Positions 1-9,818 are shown, numbered from the stretch's first letter. The stretch is DNA of 64,000 nucleotides from Beijerinckia sp. 28-YEA-48 (GCF_900104955.1 NZ_FNSI01000001.1:2080001-2144000), one strand, 5' to 3'. Numbers and translations are program-made. The notes: generated from the letters alone by a model not told the origin.

Positions 1-1179
1 GGCATGGGCGGCGACTACACGCGCGCCACGTTGAACCTGTCGTGGAAGCGCAAATTCATCGACCCGCTCGGCCAAGTCTGGACGCCGTTCGTCTTCGCCC
101 ATGTCAATGCCGCCTGGGCCAATGTTAATCTGTCGAACACGACCGGCTGGTCCAATCCGAGCTGCGCCGCTCCGCCCTGCGTCTCCTACATCACCAACGC
201 AAGCCAGGTGGGCTTCCTCGGTGGTTCGAAGGAGCAGAGTGCCGCCAATGTGACGCCGGGCGCGGGCCTCGAATATCGCTATCCCTTCCTCTACAGCGGC
301 AGCATTGTCGACCAGGTGTTCGAGCCGATCGCGCAGATCATCGTGCGCCCGAACACTGGCACGAGCACCCTGCGCATCAACGAAGATTCGCAAAGCCTGG
401 TTTTCGACACGTCGAACCTGTTCGACTGGTCGAAATATTCCGGCTACGACCGCTTCGAGACCGGCACCCGCGCCAACTACGGCTTCCAATATACGGCGAG
501 CTTCCACAAAGGCGGCTACGTCAATTTCATCTTCGGCCAGTCACGGCAGATCGCCGGCGTCAATTCCTACGCCACGCCTGACGCCGCCAACATCGGCCTG
601 AGTTCGGGCCTCGACACACGCGCGTCCGACTACGTCGCCAGCACGACGATCGCGCCGAGCTCGATGTTCAACTTCGTCGCCAAGGCCCGCTTCGACGAGC
701 GCAGCTTCGCTCTGCGCCGCCTCGACCTGATGGCCAATTTCAATTACGGCCCACTGGAAGCGAGCATGCAATATGCGCGCTACAGCGCCCAGCCGCTGAT
801 CGGTTACAACGTGCCGCGCGAAGGCTTGTCGGGCAACGCCAAGTACAAGCTGAACGACAATTTCTTCGCCAGCGGCAGCGTGATCTTCGACCTGTCGCGG
901 CACTACTATAACAACACGCCGACCGCTACCGGCTACGTCGGTAAGGCGCCGTTGTTCTCCGTGGCTGGTCTTGGCGCCGGCATCGGCTATACGGACGACG
1001 GCAACACGATCATGCTCAATTATACCTCGCTCTATCAGGACAACGGGGTTCTGACGCCGACCCGCAACCAGACCGTCATGCTGCGGATCGAGTTGCGCTC
1101 CCTCGGCGAGACGAGCCTGAGATCATCTCTCGGCAGCGTTCGCGTTCAAGACGGACTGAGCAGCGCCACGGTGCGCTGA
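1..1179 (+). CDS. lptD: LPS-assembly protein LptD, C-terminal part (cut by window edge)
   Basis: LptD is the outer-membrane beta-barrel that, with LptE, places lipopolysaccharide in the outer leaflet. Only the last 392 codons are in the window; the frame is open from base 1, so the true start lies upstream. The protein shows alternating amphipathic beta-strands rich in Tyr, Asn and Gly, typical of the barrel, including segments such as NYGFQYTASF, FIFGQSRQIAG and LMANFNYGPLEASMQYARYS. A surA-like gene, pdxA and rsmA follow on the same strand, the usual alphaproteobacterial lptD context, and this supports the call as much as the barrel pattern does. The N-terminal LptA-like domain cannot be checked. 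Confidence 0.9.
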   Translation, partial: GMGGDYTRATLNLSWKRKFIDPLGQVWTPFVFAHVNAAWANVNLSNTTGWSNPSCAAPPCVSYITNASQVGFLGGSKEQSAANVTPGAGLEYRYPFLYSGSIVDQVFEPIAQIIVRPNTGTSTLRINEDSQSLVFDTSNLFDWSKYSGYDRFETGTRANYGFQYTASFHKGGYVNFIFGQSRQIAGVNSYATPDAANIGLSSGLDTRASDYVASTTIAPSSMFNFVAKARFDERSFALRRLDLMANFNYGPLEASMQYARYSAQPLIGYNVPREGLSGNAKYKLNDNFFASGSVIFDLSRHYYNNTPTATGYVGKAPLFSVAGLGAGIGYTDDGNTIMLNYTSLYQDNGVLTPTRNQTVMLRIELRSLGETSLRSSLGSVRVQDGLSSATVR

Positions 1180-1204
1180 AGCCGGATCAAAGATTGGAGC
1201 TATT

Positions 1205-2146
1205 ATGCTGTCAGCACTTCTTCCGGGCCGGAATGCTATTCATCTGAGCTTTGCCGCTCTCCTGCTCGCCGCTGGAACAACTGCTCTGCCGCTTCCGGGC
1301 CTTGTCCCTGCCGCCCATGCGCAGGCCCTTGTCGCGACCGTCAACGACAGCCCGATCACCAACCAGGACGTCGAGCAGCGCATGCGCCTCCTGCGTGTCA
1401 TGCGTAAGCCAGCGACCAATGCGGCGGCGTTGGAAAGCATTTACGAGACCCGACTGAAGCTCGCCGAAACGGGCAAATACAGCCTGAAGCCAAGCGAACA
1501 GGACGCCATCAATGAATTGTCGCGCGTGGCGACAGAGATGAAGATCCGTCCGCAGGCGCTGCTCAGCAGCATCCAGGGCGCCCGCGTCGACAAACAGGCG
1601 ATCCAGGAATATTTCGGCGCGATCATGGCCTGGCGCAGTCTCGTGGGCGCCCTGAACAAGAATGTCAGCGTTCCCGAAAGCGAAGTTCGCGCCGAATTGG
1701 CGAAACAGGGCTCCAAGGCCGTCGGCGACTATCGCCTGCGGCAGGTGATCTTCGTTATCCCGTCCAATGCCTCGGGCGAAGTCATTCAGAGCCGCGCCCA
1801 GGTGGCGCAGCAGCTGCGCGCCCGCTTCAACGATTGCCAGTCCGGCATCCAACTCGCCCGCAGCATGAGCGAAGTGGTGGTGCGCGAACAGATGACTCGC
1901 GGTCCCAGCGCCCTGTCGCCGGAACTCCTGGAGGTGCTGGAGAAAACCCCGGTCGGCCATCTGACACCGCCGCAGCGCGGCGCGGATGGCATCGAAATGA
2001 TTGCCGTTTGCGGCAAGTCCGATGCGGGCAGCGATTCCGGCGCGGCCGAGAACATTCGCCAGACCATGTTGTCGAAACGGCTCGAGGAAGTGGCGGCGCG
2101 CCTGTACAAGCCGCTGCGCGATCGCGCCATCATCGTACAACGGTAA
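1205..2146 (+). CDS. surA: SurA-like periplasmic chaperone / peptidyl-prolyl isomerase
   Basis: Predicted periplasmic chaperone for outer-membrane proteins, 313 residues. Residues 1-40 form a signal peptide with a hydrophobic core and an AHA-Q-type cleavage site. The SurA N-terminal helical domain follows, with the typical opening VATVNDSPITNQDVEQR and a VPESEVRAEL segment. A single parvulin-like region (about 175-285) starts at YRLRQVIFVIP. E. coli SurA has two parvulin domains and is longer; the short single-domain form is common in alphaproteobacteria. It starts 25 bases after lptD with GGAG six bases before the ATG, consistent with co-transcription with the barrel protein it would help fold. 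Isomerase activity is not certain. Confidence 0.85.
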   Translation: MLSALLPGRNAIHLSFAALLLAAGTTALPLPGLVPAAHAQALVATVNDSPITNQDVEQRMRLLRVMRKPATNAAALESIYETRLKLAETGKYSLKPSEQDAINELSRVATEMKIRPQALLSSIQGARVDKQAIQEYFGAIMAWRSLVGALNKNVSVPESEVRAELAKQGSKAVGDYRLRQVIFVIPSNASGEVIQSRAQVAQQLRARFNDCQSGIQLARSMSEVVVREQMTRGPSALSPELLEVLEKTPVGHLTPPQRGADGIEMIAVCGKSDAGSDSGAAENIRQTMLSKRLEEVAARLYKPLRDRAIIVQR

Positions 2147-2151
2147 CGAAA

Positions 2152-3204
2152 GTGACCCAGTCCCCGCCCTCGCCGCGATCGACATCCTCGCGTCCGGCGA
2201 TGGCGATGACGATGGGCGACCCCTCCGGCATCGGTCCGGAGATCGCCCTGAAGACCTGGGCTGAAAGCCGCACGCGCGATCTTGCGCCTTTCTTTCTGCT
2301 GGCCGATCCCGCGCATCTGAAGCGTGTCGGCCAGCGCATCGGCCTCGACATTCCCCTCGTCATCACCGATCCGCAGACTGCCGGAGATGTCTTCGGCAAG
2401 GCCCTGCCGGTCGTGCCGCTGTCGGGCGCCATCATCGGCGAACCCGGTCGCCCGGCCGCCTCCGACGCGGCGCTCACCATCGAGTCGATCGAACGCGCCG
2501 TCGAGCTTGTGCGGGCCGGTGCGGCCGATGCCGTCGTGACCAATCCGATCTCGAAGGACAATCTCTACAAGGCCGGCTTCAAACATCCTGGCCATACGGA
2601 ATTCCTCGGCGAACTGGCGGAACGGCTGTTTGGCGAACCAGCGCAGCCCGTGATGATGCTGTGGTCGCCAGAACTCGCCGTGGTGCCCGTCACCATCCAC
2701 ATGGCGCTGGCGCGCGTGCTCGACACATTGACGACGGATCTGATCGTTTCAACGGCGCGCATCACCGCGCACGATCTACAAAAACGCTTCGGCATCGCGC
2801 GGCCCCGTCTCGCCGTCTCCGGCCTCAATCCGCATGCGGGTGAAAACGGCAGCATGGGCCGCGAGGATATCGACATCATCAAGCCCGCCATTGCGACGCT
2901 TGCCGCCGAAGGCATCACTGTCAGCGGACCGCATCCAGCCGACACCTTGTTTCATGCGGAAGCGCGCGCCCGTTATGACGTGGCGATCTGCATGTATCAC
3001 GATCAGGCGCTGATCCCGATCAAGACCCTGGCTTTCGACAGCGCCGTCAACGTCACCCTCGGCCTGCCCTTCGTTCGCACCTCGCCCGATCACGGCACCG
3101 CCTATGATATCGCGGGAACCGGCAAGGCCAGCGCCGCGAGCCTGATTGCCGCGCTCGATCTTGCCGCGCGCATGGCCCACACACCGATAGGCGCAGCCGC
3201 GTGA
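2152..3204 (+). CDS. pdxA: 4-hydroxythreonine-4-phosphate dehydrogenase PdxA
   Basis: Cytoplasmic enzyme of pyridoxal phosphate synthesis that oxidises 4-phosphohydroxy-L-threonine with NAD(P). Visible family motifs are [11 protein letters not shown] near the N-terminus, [20 protein letters not shown] with a metal-binding His, [10 protein letters not shown], and a second metal-ligand region around [13 protein letters not shown]. The GTG at 2152, five bases after the surA stop, gives 350 residues; an in-frame ATG at 2200 gives 334. Both fit the family and neither has a clear ribosome site, so the start is undecided. The stop overlaps the GTG of rsmA, which implies translational coupling, and pdxA-rsmA adjacency is widespread in proteobacteria. 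Confidence 0.93.
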   Translation: MTQSPPSPRSTSSRPAMAMTMGDPSGIGPEIALKTWAESRTRDLAPFFLLADPAHLKRVGQRIGLDIPLVITDPQTAGDVFGKALPVVPLSGAIIGEPGRPAASDAALTIESIERAVELVRAGAADAVVTNPISKDNLYKAGFKHPGHTEFLGELAERLFGEPAQPVMMLWSPELAVVPVTIHMALARVLDTLTTDLIVSTARITAHDLQKRFGIARPRLAVSGLNPHAGENGSMGREDIDIIKPAIATLAAEGITVSGPHPADTLFHAEARARYDVAICMYHDQALIPIKTLAFDSAVNVTLGLPFVRTSPDHGTAYDIAGTGKASAASLIAALDLAARMAHTPIGAAA

Positions 3205-4073
3205 GCACGATCGACGATCTCCCGCCCCTGCGCGATGTGGTACGTGCCCACGATCTCATCGCGCGCAAATCGCTCGGCCAGAATTTCCTCTTCGACCTCA
3301 ACCTCACCTCGCGCATCGCGCGGGCGGCCGGCGCGTTGGACAACACCACGGTCATCGAGGTTGGCCCGGGGCCCGGCGGCCTGACGCGCGCTTTGCTCGC
3401 CCACGGCGCCGCCAAAGTCGTCGCCATCGAACGCGACGACCGTTGCCTCGCCGCCCTGGCGGAGATCGCGGCGCATTATCCCGGCCGTCTTGAGGTGATC
3501 GCCGATGATGCGCTGGCCGTCGATTATCGGGCTCTGGCCGCCAAATACAGCGAGGGCCGCGATGTGCGCGTCGTCGCCAACCTGCCCTACAATATCGCCA
3601 CGCCGCTGCTCACCGGCTGGATCGAAGGCAAAAGCTGGCCACCGTTCTGGACGCGGCTGGTGCTGATGTTCCAACGGGAAGTCGCCGAGCGGATCGTCGC
3701 CACGCCGCGTGAGCGCGCCGACTATGGCCGCCTCGGGATCTTATGTGGCTGGCGCACGCAGGCGAAAATCCTGTTCGACGTTCCGCCCTCGGCCTTCACG
3801 CCACCGCCGAAGGTCACATCGTCGATCGTCGAATTGACCCCTCGGCAAAATCCGGCGGCTTGCAGCGGCAATGCCCTGGCGGATGTGACGCGGGCTGCTT
3901 TCGGCCAACGGCGCAAGATGTTGCGGCAATCCTTGAAACCGCTGGGTGACGCGGAGGCCTTGATCAGCGCTGCGGGCCTTGTGCCAACGGCACGGGCCGA
4001 AGAGGTCGATATCGAAGGTTTCGCGGCCCTGGCGCGGGCTTATGAAGCGCAACGGCGGCCATCCGCCGCGTGA
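3201..4073 (+). CDS. rsmA: 16S rRNA (adenine1518/1519-N6)-dimethyltransferase RsmA (KsgA)
   Basis: Dimethylates two adjacent adenines near the 3' end of 16S rRNA during small-subunit maturation. The 290-residue protein has the KsgA opening SLGQNFLFD (24-32), the SAM-binding motif [10 protein letters not shown] (53-62), the acidic IERDD that holds the ribose, and the catalytic motif [10 protein letters not shown]. The C-terminus carries the RNA-binding helical part with [12 protein letters not shown]. The start is GTG, overlapping the pdxA stop by four bases (GTGA), so translation is probably coupled. Length and motifs are normal. Confidence 0.95.
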   Translation: MSTIDDLPPLRDVVRAHDLIARKSLGQNFLFDLNLTSRIARAAGALDNTTVIEVGPGPGGLTRALLAHGAAKVVAIERDDRCLAALAEIAAHYPGRLEVIADDALAVDYRALAAKYSEGRDVRVVANLPYNIATPLLTGWIEGKSWPPFWTRLVLMFQREVAERIVATPRERADYGRLGILCGWRTQAKILFDVPPSAFTPPPKVTSSIVELTPRQNPAACSGNALADVTRAAFGQRRKMLRQSLKPLGDAEALISAAGLVPTARAEEVDIEGFAALARAYEAQRRPSAA

Positions 4074-4104
4074 TCGGCGCGCCCCAATCTGGTATAAACG
4101 GACC

Positions 4105-4731
4105 ATGACCGAGAGCACCGCCAACAATCTGACCGCCTCGCCGCGGCTGTTCAAGAACGACCTGCTCGACAAGCTGTCGCGGGTCGACCCACGGCTGCCG
4201 CTGATCGTCTATGGCCCGATTGTCGTCGCCCTCATCGCCTGGGCGGCTTGGAACGGCACGCCGGCCTGGATCATCGTCGGCAGCGTCCTGCTCGGCTATG
4301 CGATCTGGACGCTCACCGAATATCTCGGCCATCGCTTTCTGTTTCACACGGAGTTTCCCGGCAAGATCGGCGCGCGGTTTCATTTTCTGCTGCATGGCGT
4401 GCATCACCACCACCCCAACGACCCGCTGCGCCTGGTCATGCCGCTGTTGATGAGCGGCCCGATCATCGCCATCGCGGTGCTGGTGACCTGGACGATTTTC
4501 CCCGTGATCATGCAGGTGCCGGCGCTGGCGGGTTTCATCGCCGGCTATGTCGCCTATGACACGATGCACTACCTGCTGCACCACAGCCGCTCGCAGAATG
4601 CGATCTTCCTACGCCTGAAGCGGCTGCACATGCTGCATCACTTCACCGATCATTCGCGCTGCTTCGGTGTTGCCGCGCCGTGGTGGGATTATGTGTTCCG
4701 CACCGAATGGCGCAAGCCCACGCGGTCATAG
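4105..4731 (+). CDS. Fatty-acid hydroxylase superfamily membrane protein
   Basis: A 208-residue integral membrane protein of the fatty-acid hydroxylase / sterol desaturase superfamily. The family uses a diiron centre held by clustered histidines; these are visible as HRFLFH, HGVHHHHP, HYLLHH and HMLHH. Hydrophobic segments around residues 33-80 and 110-150 would span the membrane, and the short length resembles fungal and bacterial Scs7-like 2-hydroxylases. It may hydroxylate lipid A or membrane fatty acids, which would suit the nearby lptD and fatty-acid genes, but the substrate is inference. It begins 31 bases after rsmA and could share its transcript. Confidence 0.82.
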   Translation: MTESTANNLTASPRLFKNDLLDKLSRVDPRLPLIVYGPIVVALIAWAAWNGTPAWIIVGSVLLGYAIWTLTEYLGHRFLFHTEFPGKIGARFHFLLHGVHHHHPNDPLRLVMPLLMSGPIIAIAVLVTWTIFPVIMQVPALAGFIAGYVAYDTMHYLLHHSRSQNAIFLRLKRLHMLHHFTDHSRCFGVAAPWWDYVFRTEWRKPTRS

Positions 4732-4738
4732 ACCCTGG

Positions 4739-4783
4739 GTGTCATCCCCGACAGCCGCGTAGCGGCTGAGCGGCAATGACAAC
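4739..4783. repeat. Family D dispersed repeat, short copy
   Basis: Begins GTGTCATCCCCGACAGCCGC and shares its first 30 or so bases with longer copies at 24928 and 55414. This copy lacks the long centre: the inner pair GCCGCGTAGCGGC forms a hairpin and the right end is a remnant AATGACA. It lies between the convergent ends of the hydroxylase gene and gmk. Confidence 0.7.
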
Positions 4784-4794
4784 AGCGAGTGTGC

Positions 4795-5466
4795 TCAGCT
4801 TTCGCCCAACAACGTCGTCACGAAGCGTTCGATGTTCTCGTGCTGACGCGCGCGGCGCAGACGCTCGGCGAGCAGGATGGCTCTGACTTCGGCCAGGGCC
4901 TGCTGAATGTCGTGATTGACGATGACATAGTCATACATCGGCCAGCGTTCGATCTCGTGGCGCGCATTGTCGAGGCGGCTGGCGATGACATCGGCCGGAT
5001 CTTCGGCGCGGCGCTCAAGGCGCGCGCGCAATTCCTTCATGGACGGCGGCAGGATGAAAATGGTGACCACATCGCGTGGCGCGGTCTTCTGCACCTGCTT
5101 GGTGCCCTGCCAGTCGATGTCGAACAGCATGTCGCGGCCTTCCGACAAACGTTCTTCGACTGGCCCTCTAGGCGTGCCGTAGAAATTGCCGTGCACCTGC
5201 GCCCATTCCAAAAGGTCCTTGTCCGCCAGCATCTTTTCGAACTCGGGCTTGCTGACGAAATAATAATGCACGCCTTCGAGCTCGCTGGTACGGCGGGCGC
5301 GGGTTGTCACCGAGATCGAGAGCTTGAGATTGAGTGCCGCATCCTGCAGCAAAAGCCGCGTCAGCGTGGTTTTGCCGGCGCCGGAAGGCGACGACAAAAT
5401 CAACATCAAGCCGCGTTGCTTCGTTGCGCCCGTCATCGCGGTCTCGTCTTTGGGTTGCGCGCGCAT
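4795..5466 (-). CDS. gmk: Guanylate kinase
   Basis: Phosphorylates GMP to GDP with ATP in nucleotide salvage and synthesis. The P-loop appears as SSPSGAGKTTLTR, followed by the GMP-binding region SVTTRARRTSELEGVHYYFV and the lid sequence EERLSEGRDMLFDIDWQG. The ATG at 5466, preceded by GAGAG, gives 223 residues; an ATG at 5436 would give 213 and is also possible. It is the last gene of the minus-strand cluster, 22 bases after yicC, an arrangement conserved in many bacteria. Confidence 0.94.
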   Translation of the reverse strand: MRAQPKDETAMTGATKQRGLMLILSSPSGAGKTTLTRLLLQDAALNLKLSISVTTRARRTSELEGVHYYFVSKPEFEKMLADKDLLEWAQVHGNFYGTPRGPVEERLSEGRDMLFDIDWQGTKQVQKTAPRDVVTIFILPPSMKELRARLERRAEDPADVIASRLDNARHEIERWPMYDYVIVNHDIQQALAEVRAILLAERLRRARQHENIERFVTTLLGES

Positions 5467-5488
5467 AAATTCTCTCACTCGGCTTCTC

Positions 5489-6376
5489 TCATTCGATGTT
5501 CTGAACCTGCTCGCGCATCTGCTCGATTTCGACGCGAAGGTCCATACCGATCGTCGTGAGCGTGCTGTCGTTCGATTTGGCGCACAGGGTATTGGCTTCG
5601 CGCGCGAATTCCTGGGCCAGGAAATCGAGCTTGCGGCCAACGGGCTGATCGGACCGCAGCAGCTCGTGCGCCGCGGCGACATGGGCGTTCAGACGATCGA
5701 GTTCCTCGCGCACATCGGCCTTGGCGGCCAGAAGAATGGCTTCCTGATGCAGCCGCGCCGGATCAAGCGCCGGTGAAGCGCCGGCGAGTTCGGCGATCGA
5801 ACGCGCCAACCGCTCGCGCACCGCCTGCGGCGCGCGGCCGGGACATGTTTCGGCGGCCTGCACGAGGCCCGCGATCGTATCAACACGGCGCGTCAGCACG
5901 TCCTGAAGGGCAGCACCTTCGCGCGCGCGCATGTCGACCAGCGACGCCAGCGCCGTCGCCAGCGTCGCCAGAGCTTCCGCATGGGCGAGCTTCATGGTCG
6001 CTTCATCGTCTCCGGCCTCGACCACATCGACGATGCCGCGCAGGGCGAGCAAGCCGTCGAGGGACGCGGGACGCAGGGTTGAGGTGGTGGGCAGTTCGGC
6101 GAGCGCCGCCTGCAGGGCGCCTAACGCCGCGTGATTGATTCTGATTTCCGGCTGCGCCGCATCGCGCTGCGCCGACAACGTGGCGTAGCAGGTGCCGCGC
6201 GCCAACTTGTCGGCAACGGCGGCACGCGCTTGCTGCTCGATTGCATCGAAAGCCTGTGGCACGCGCACGCGCACGTCGAGCCCCTTGGCGTTGACCGCTT
6301 TGATCTCCCAAACGAAACGCCAGGCGCCGCTGGCTCCGGCGGCTCTGGAAAATCCAGTCATGCTTTTAAGCGTCAT
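5489..6376 (-). CDS. YicC family endoribonuclease-like protein
   Basis: A 295-residue member of the YicC family. It starts with the signature TLKSMTGFSRAAG, contains VRVPQAFDAIEQQAR and SARAEQ-like helical stretches, and ends with the conserved GRKLDFLAQEFAREANTLCAKSND and a metal-ligand-like VEIEQMREQVQNIE. YicC of E. coli has been described as an endoribonuclease in RNA turnover; that role here is by family only. It lies between mltG and gmk, its usual place in alphaproteobacteria. Confidence 0.9.
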   Translation of the reverse strand: MTLKSMTGFSRAAGASGAWRFVWEIKAVNAKGLDVRVRVPQAFDAIEQQARAAVADKLARGTCYATLSAQRDAAQPEIRINHAALGALQAALAELPTTSTLRPASLDGLLALRGIVDVVEAGDDEATMKLAHAEALATLATALASLVDMRAREGAALQDVLTRRVDTIAGLVQAAETCPGRAPQAVRERLARSIAELAGASPALDPARLHQEAILLAAKADVREELDRLNAHVAAAHELLRSDQPVGRKLDFLAQEFAREANTLCAKSNDSTLTTIGMDLRVEIEQMREQVQNIE

Positions 6377-6482
6377 TGAAGCCCGTTCGCGATCACGAAA
6401 TGCCGGACGAATGCTCCGACGATGGCGCGACCATACAGATCACGGTGGCCAGCCTCAATGCCAGAGCTTGGAGCGCCTTGCA

Positions 6483-6551
6483 GTTTGATGGGTTCATCAA
6501 ACGCCCAAAAGACGCATCAAAACAAACATCACAGGCAATTTGCTCTAGGGC
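6483..6551. repeat. Family A dispersed two-hairpin repeat, degenerate copy (A1)
   Basis: The left hairpin pairs GTTTGATG with CATCAAAC (6483-6500). The middle, AAAAGACGCATCAAAACAAA, matches the middle of the copy at 40806. The right hairpin is collapsed to AGGCAATTTGCTCTAG. The last bases (CTA at 6545-6547) are the stop codon of mltG on the minus strand, so the repeat supplies that gene's end. Confidence 0.7.
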
Positions 6552-8407
6552 ACCGTCTTCATGGCAGGAACGGTTTTCGCCGAATTCAGATCCCAGCTGG
6601 TGTTGCGCAGCGGATCGAGCTTGGTGCCTTCCGACGCATCGAAGGCGCGGGCGCGCATTGGCGCGGTGCGCAGCGGCGGCGTTTCCTGCACGTCTTCGGG
6701 ATTGTTTACGAGCGTCGGCGCGTCGGTCGGCTGGCCGAAGCGGGCCATACGCGCTTCCTGATCGGCACGGCGCGCGGCCGACAACGGAACCACGGTCATA
6801 TCAGCGCTACCGGCACCGGCGGGCTCATCGACAGGTCCATCGAGAAGCGACGCGGAGGGAGCATCGTTGACGCCACGGATGACGAGCTGATCAAGGCCCT
6901 GGCCCATGGCGAAGCCGGAGAAAGCGGACGTGCCGGCGGGCAGAGCCGCGGCCTGCTGCGGCGCGGGTTGCTCGACCACTGGCGGCGGCGCCGGCTGGCG
7001 CGCGGCCTGCTGCCGCTGATTGCGCGCGCCCCGCGCATCGGACGGCGGCATCAGCGAGACCACGGGGCCCGCTTCCATGGATGACTTCGGCGCCGGTATG
7101 GCGGCAACGGAAAGACCGCCGAAAATCGGATCCTGCGGCAGATCACTGCGCCGCGCCGGCACGGGCCGCACTGGGGTCAGCGGCATTTCCGTCGTCGTGG
7201 TCGAATCATCAGGATCGACGCGATCGACATCGGCCGGCGGCGTCGCCCCCGGAGCGACCTTGGTCTTCATGTCGCGTTCGATCTCGCGCCAGCGCGCGAC
7301 ATTGCGATTATGCTGATCGAGCGTTTCCGCAAAGGCGTGGCCGCCGCTGCCATTGGCAACGAAGAACAGATCACGGGTCTTCGACGGATTGGCCACCGCC
7401 TCCATCGCGGCGCGGCCCGGATTGGCGATCGGCCCCGGCGGCAGGCCATCGATGACATAGGTGTTGAACGGTGTCGGCCGCGTAATTTCGTTGCGTTGGA
7501 TCGGCCGGCCGAGCGTGCCCTTGCCGCCAACGATGCCGTACACGATCGTCGGATCGGACTGCAGCTTCATGCGGCGCTGCAAGCGATTGTGGAACACGGC
7601 GGCGACGCGCGTGCGCTCGTCGGCCCGGCCCGTCTCCTTCTCGACGATAGAGGCGAGCGTCACCAGTTCATATTTCGATTTCAAGGGCAGATCGGTGGCG
7701 CGACGGTCCCAGATCTGGTCGAGCAGTCGATTTTGATCGGACTGCATCTTCGCCAGCAGCACGCTGCGCAGCATGCCGCGCGTCACCCGATAGGTGTCGG
7801 GCATGATCGTGCCTTCGCGCGGAATGTCACGAATGTCGCCGGCAAGGACGTCGTTGTCGCGCAGACGCTGGACGATCTGCTCGCTGGTCAGCCCTTCGGG
7901 GACGGTGATGGAGTGGAGGATCTGTTTGCCCGACACCAGAATGTCGATGACCTGCTGCAGGCTGACACGCTGGGGAAAGAGATATTCGCCGGCTTTGACG
8001 TCACGCCACTTGCGTTCGACCAGAAGCGCCGCCTGCATCAGCGTCGGCTGCTCGATGACATTGGCTTTCTCAAGCTGGTCGATGATTTCGCGGACTTCGC
8101 TACGCGGCGGAATATAGACCGCGCGATCGACCTCCAACGGGCCAGGCGTCTCCAAACGTTTGCTGATCGAAGCCATGCCGCCGATGCCGATCAACGAGAC
8201 CAGCAGCAGGAACGACAGGAAACCACTCATGCGTGACAGGATCGGGCGGCGCTGGCTTTGCGGCTTGCCTTCCGGCGGCGGTGGAGCCGCTTCCGGCTGC
8301 AGCGCTTCGCTGGGCGTCTGCAAGCCACGACGGCGCCCGAAGAATCGGGCGCGCTCGCGCTCCGGTTGCTCGCCGGCACCGTTTTCGGTCGGTTGCCCTT
8401 CCGACAT
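6545..8407 (-). CDS. mltG: Endolytic murein transglycosylase MltG with long disordered tail
   Basis: Inner-membrane enzyme that cuts growing glycan strands and so sets peptidoglycan strand length. The 620-residue protein has a charged cytoplasmic N-terminus, one membrane helix (about 60-82), a LysM-like region, and the YceG catalytic domain. The catalytic Glu lies in LASIVEKETG (E256), followed by VFHNRLQRRMKLQSDPT and GLPPGPIANPG. After residue 385 come about 235 residues rich in Pro, Ala and Arg with no family domain. E. coli MltG is about 340 residues, so this tail is a lineage extension. The gene sits between fabF and yicC, a conserved alphaproteobacterial position. Its stop codon lies inside a dispersed repeat. 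Confidence 0.92.
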   Translation of the reverse strand: MSEGQPTENGAGEQPERERARFFGRRRGLQTPSEALQPEAAPPPPEGKPQSQRRPILSRMSGFLSFLLLVSLIGIGGMASISKRLETPGPLEVDRAVYIPPRSEVREIIDQLEKANVIEQPTLMQAALLVERKWRDVKAGEYLFPQRVSLQQVIDILVSGKQILHSITVPEGLTSEQIVQRLRDNDVLAGDIRDIPREGTIMPDTYRVTRGMLRSVLLAKMQSDQNRLLDQIWDRRATDLPLKSKYELVTLASIVEKETGRADERTRVAAVFHNRLQRRMKLQSDPTIVYGIVGGKGTLGRPIQRNEITRPTPFNTYVIDGLPPGPIANPGRAAMEAVANPSKTRDLFFVANGSGGHAFAETLDQHNRNVARWREIERDMKTKVAPGATPPADVDRVDPDDSTTTTEMPLTPVRPVPARRSDLPQDPIFGGLSVAAIPAPKSSMEAGPVVSLMPPSDARGARNQRQQAARQPAPPPVVEQPAPQQAAALPAGTSAFSGFAMGQGLDQLVIRGVNDAPSASLLDGPVDEPAGAGSADMTVVPLSAARRADQEARMARFGQPTDAPTLVNNPEDVQETPPLRTAPMRARAFDASEGTKLDPLRNTSWDLNSAKTVPAMKTVP

Positions 8408-8555
8408 ATCTACTCCGATCCACGCTGCGACCTGCGATCAGGGACGAATGTCCGCATGATCGACAGGGCTAGCCTACCTTAGAACCGATTATGGCGAAAT
8501 AAGGTATCCACAGGTCAAAGGCCGGAAATTAAACATGACATTCCCGGCCGATAGC

Positions 8556-9818
8556 TTAATGCACCCGGCGGAAAATCACCGACGCATTGGTTCCACCAAA
8601 ACCAAACGAATTCGACAGGGCGATGTTGATCTCCCGCGGCCGCGGCTTGTGCGGCACGAGGTCGATGGGCGTCTCGACCGAGGGATTATCCAGATTCAGG
8701 GTCGGCGGCGCGATATTGTCGCGGATCGCCAGCAGGCTGAAAATGGCCTCGATCGCGCCGGCGGCGCCCAGAAGATGGCCGGTCGCCGATTTGGTCGACG
8801 ACATCGACACCTTGCTGGCGGAATTGCCGACGAGCCGCTGCACCGCGCCCAGCTCGATTTCGTCGCCTAATGGCGTCGAGGTGCCGTGGGCGTTGATGTA
8901 ATCGAGATCGGAGGCGGCAATGCCGGCCCGCTTGATCGCCATCGACATGCAGCGGAAGGCGCCGTCGCCATCCTCGGCCGGAGCGGTAATATGGTATGCA
9001 TCGCCCGACAGGCCGTAACCGATCAGCTCGCCATAGATTTTCGCGCCGCGCGCCTTGGCGTGCTCGTATTCCTCGAGCACGACGCAACCGGCGCCCTCGC
9101 CCATCACGAAGCCATCGCGATCCTTGTCGTAAGGCCGCGACCCCTTCTCAGGCTGATCGTTAAAACCGGTGGATAAAGCGCGGCAGGCGGCAAAACCAGC
9201 CATGCCGATGCGGCAAACGGCCGATTCAGCCCCGCCAGCCACCATCACGTCGGCATCGCCGAGCGCGATCAGACGACCGGCATCGCCAATAGCATGGGCG
9301 CCAGTGGAACAGGCGGTGACGACCGAATGGTTCGGCCCCTTGAGCCCGTGCTGGATCGAGACATAGCCCGAGACCAGGTTGATCAGCCGGCCGGGAATGA
9401 AGAACGGCGACACGCGACGCGGGCCGCGCTCCTTGAGGATCAGCGACGTTTCGTAAATGCCATTGAGGCCGCCGATGCCGGAACCGATCAGCACGCCCGT
9501 CGCGATCTGATCTTCATAGGCTTTCGGCGCCCAATCGGCGTCCGCCAGAGCCTGGGTCGCAGCAGCGACGCCATACAGGATGTAATCGTCGACCTTGCGC
9601 TGTTCCTTGGGTTCCATCCACTCGTCAGGATTGAACGTATGCTCGGAACCATCGCCACGCGGGACCTCGCAAGCGATCTGGCACGGCAGATCGGACACCT
9701 CGAATCTCTCGATTCGGCCAGCGCCGCTCTTCGAAGCCAAAATACGCTTCCAGGTCTCTTCCGCACCGTTGGCCAACGGCGAAACCATACCAATTCCGGT
9801 TACGACGACGCGCCTCAA
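8556..9818 (-). CDS. fabF: Beta-ketoacyl-ACP synthase II
   Basis: Elongating condensing enzyme of type II fatty-acid synthesis: condenses malonyl-ACP with acyl-ACP. The 420-residue protein has the nucleophilic Cys170 in VVTACSTGAHA and the two catalytic His in INAHGTSTPLGD and KSATGHLLGAAGA. The C-terminal glycine-rich SNSFGFGGTNAS is intact. It follows acpP by 153 bases, with a terminator-like hairpin between them, so fabF may be read at a lower level than acpP or from its own promoter. Confidence 0.97.
   Translation of the reverse strand: MRRVVVTGIGMVSPLANGAEETWKRILASKSGAGRIERFEVSDLPCQIACEVPRGDGSEHTFNPDEWMEPKEQRKVDDYILYGVAAATQALADADWAPKAYEDQIATGVLIGSGIGGLNGIYETSLILKERGPRRVSPFFIPGRLINLVSGYVSIQHGLKGPNHSVVTACSTGAHAIGDAGRLIALGDADVMVAGGAESAVCRIGMAGFAACRALSTGFNDQPEKGSRPYDKDRDGFVMGEGAGCVVLEEYEHAKARGAKIYGELIGYGLSGDAYHITAPAEDGDGAFRCMSMAIKRAGIAASDLDYINAHGTSTPLGDEIELGAVQRLVGNSASKVSMSSTKSATGHLLGAAGAIEAIFSLLAIRDNIAPPTLNLDNPSVETPIDLVPHKPRPREINIALSNSFGFGGTNASVIFRRVH

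Noticed and set aside
1834..2151. Upstream in-frame extension of pdxA to an ATG at 1834
   Set aside because: It lies inside surA, and the extra 106 residues are Arg-rich out-of-frame translation; known PdxA proteins start just before the GDPSGIGPE motif.
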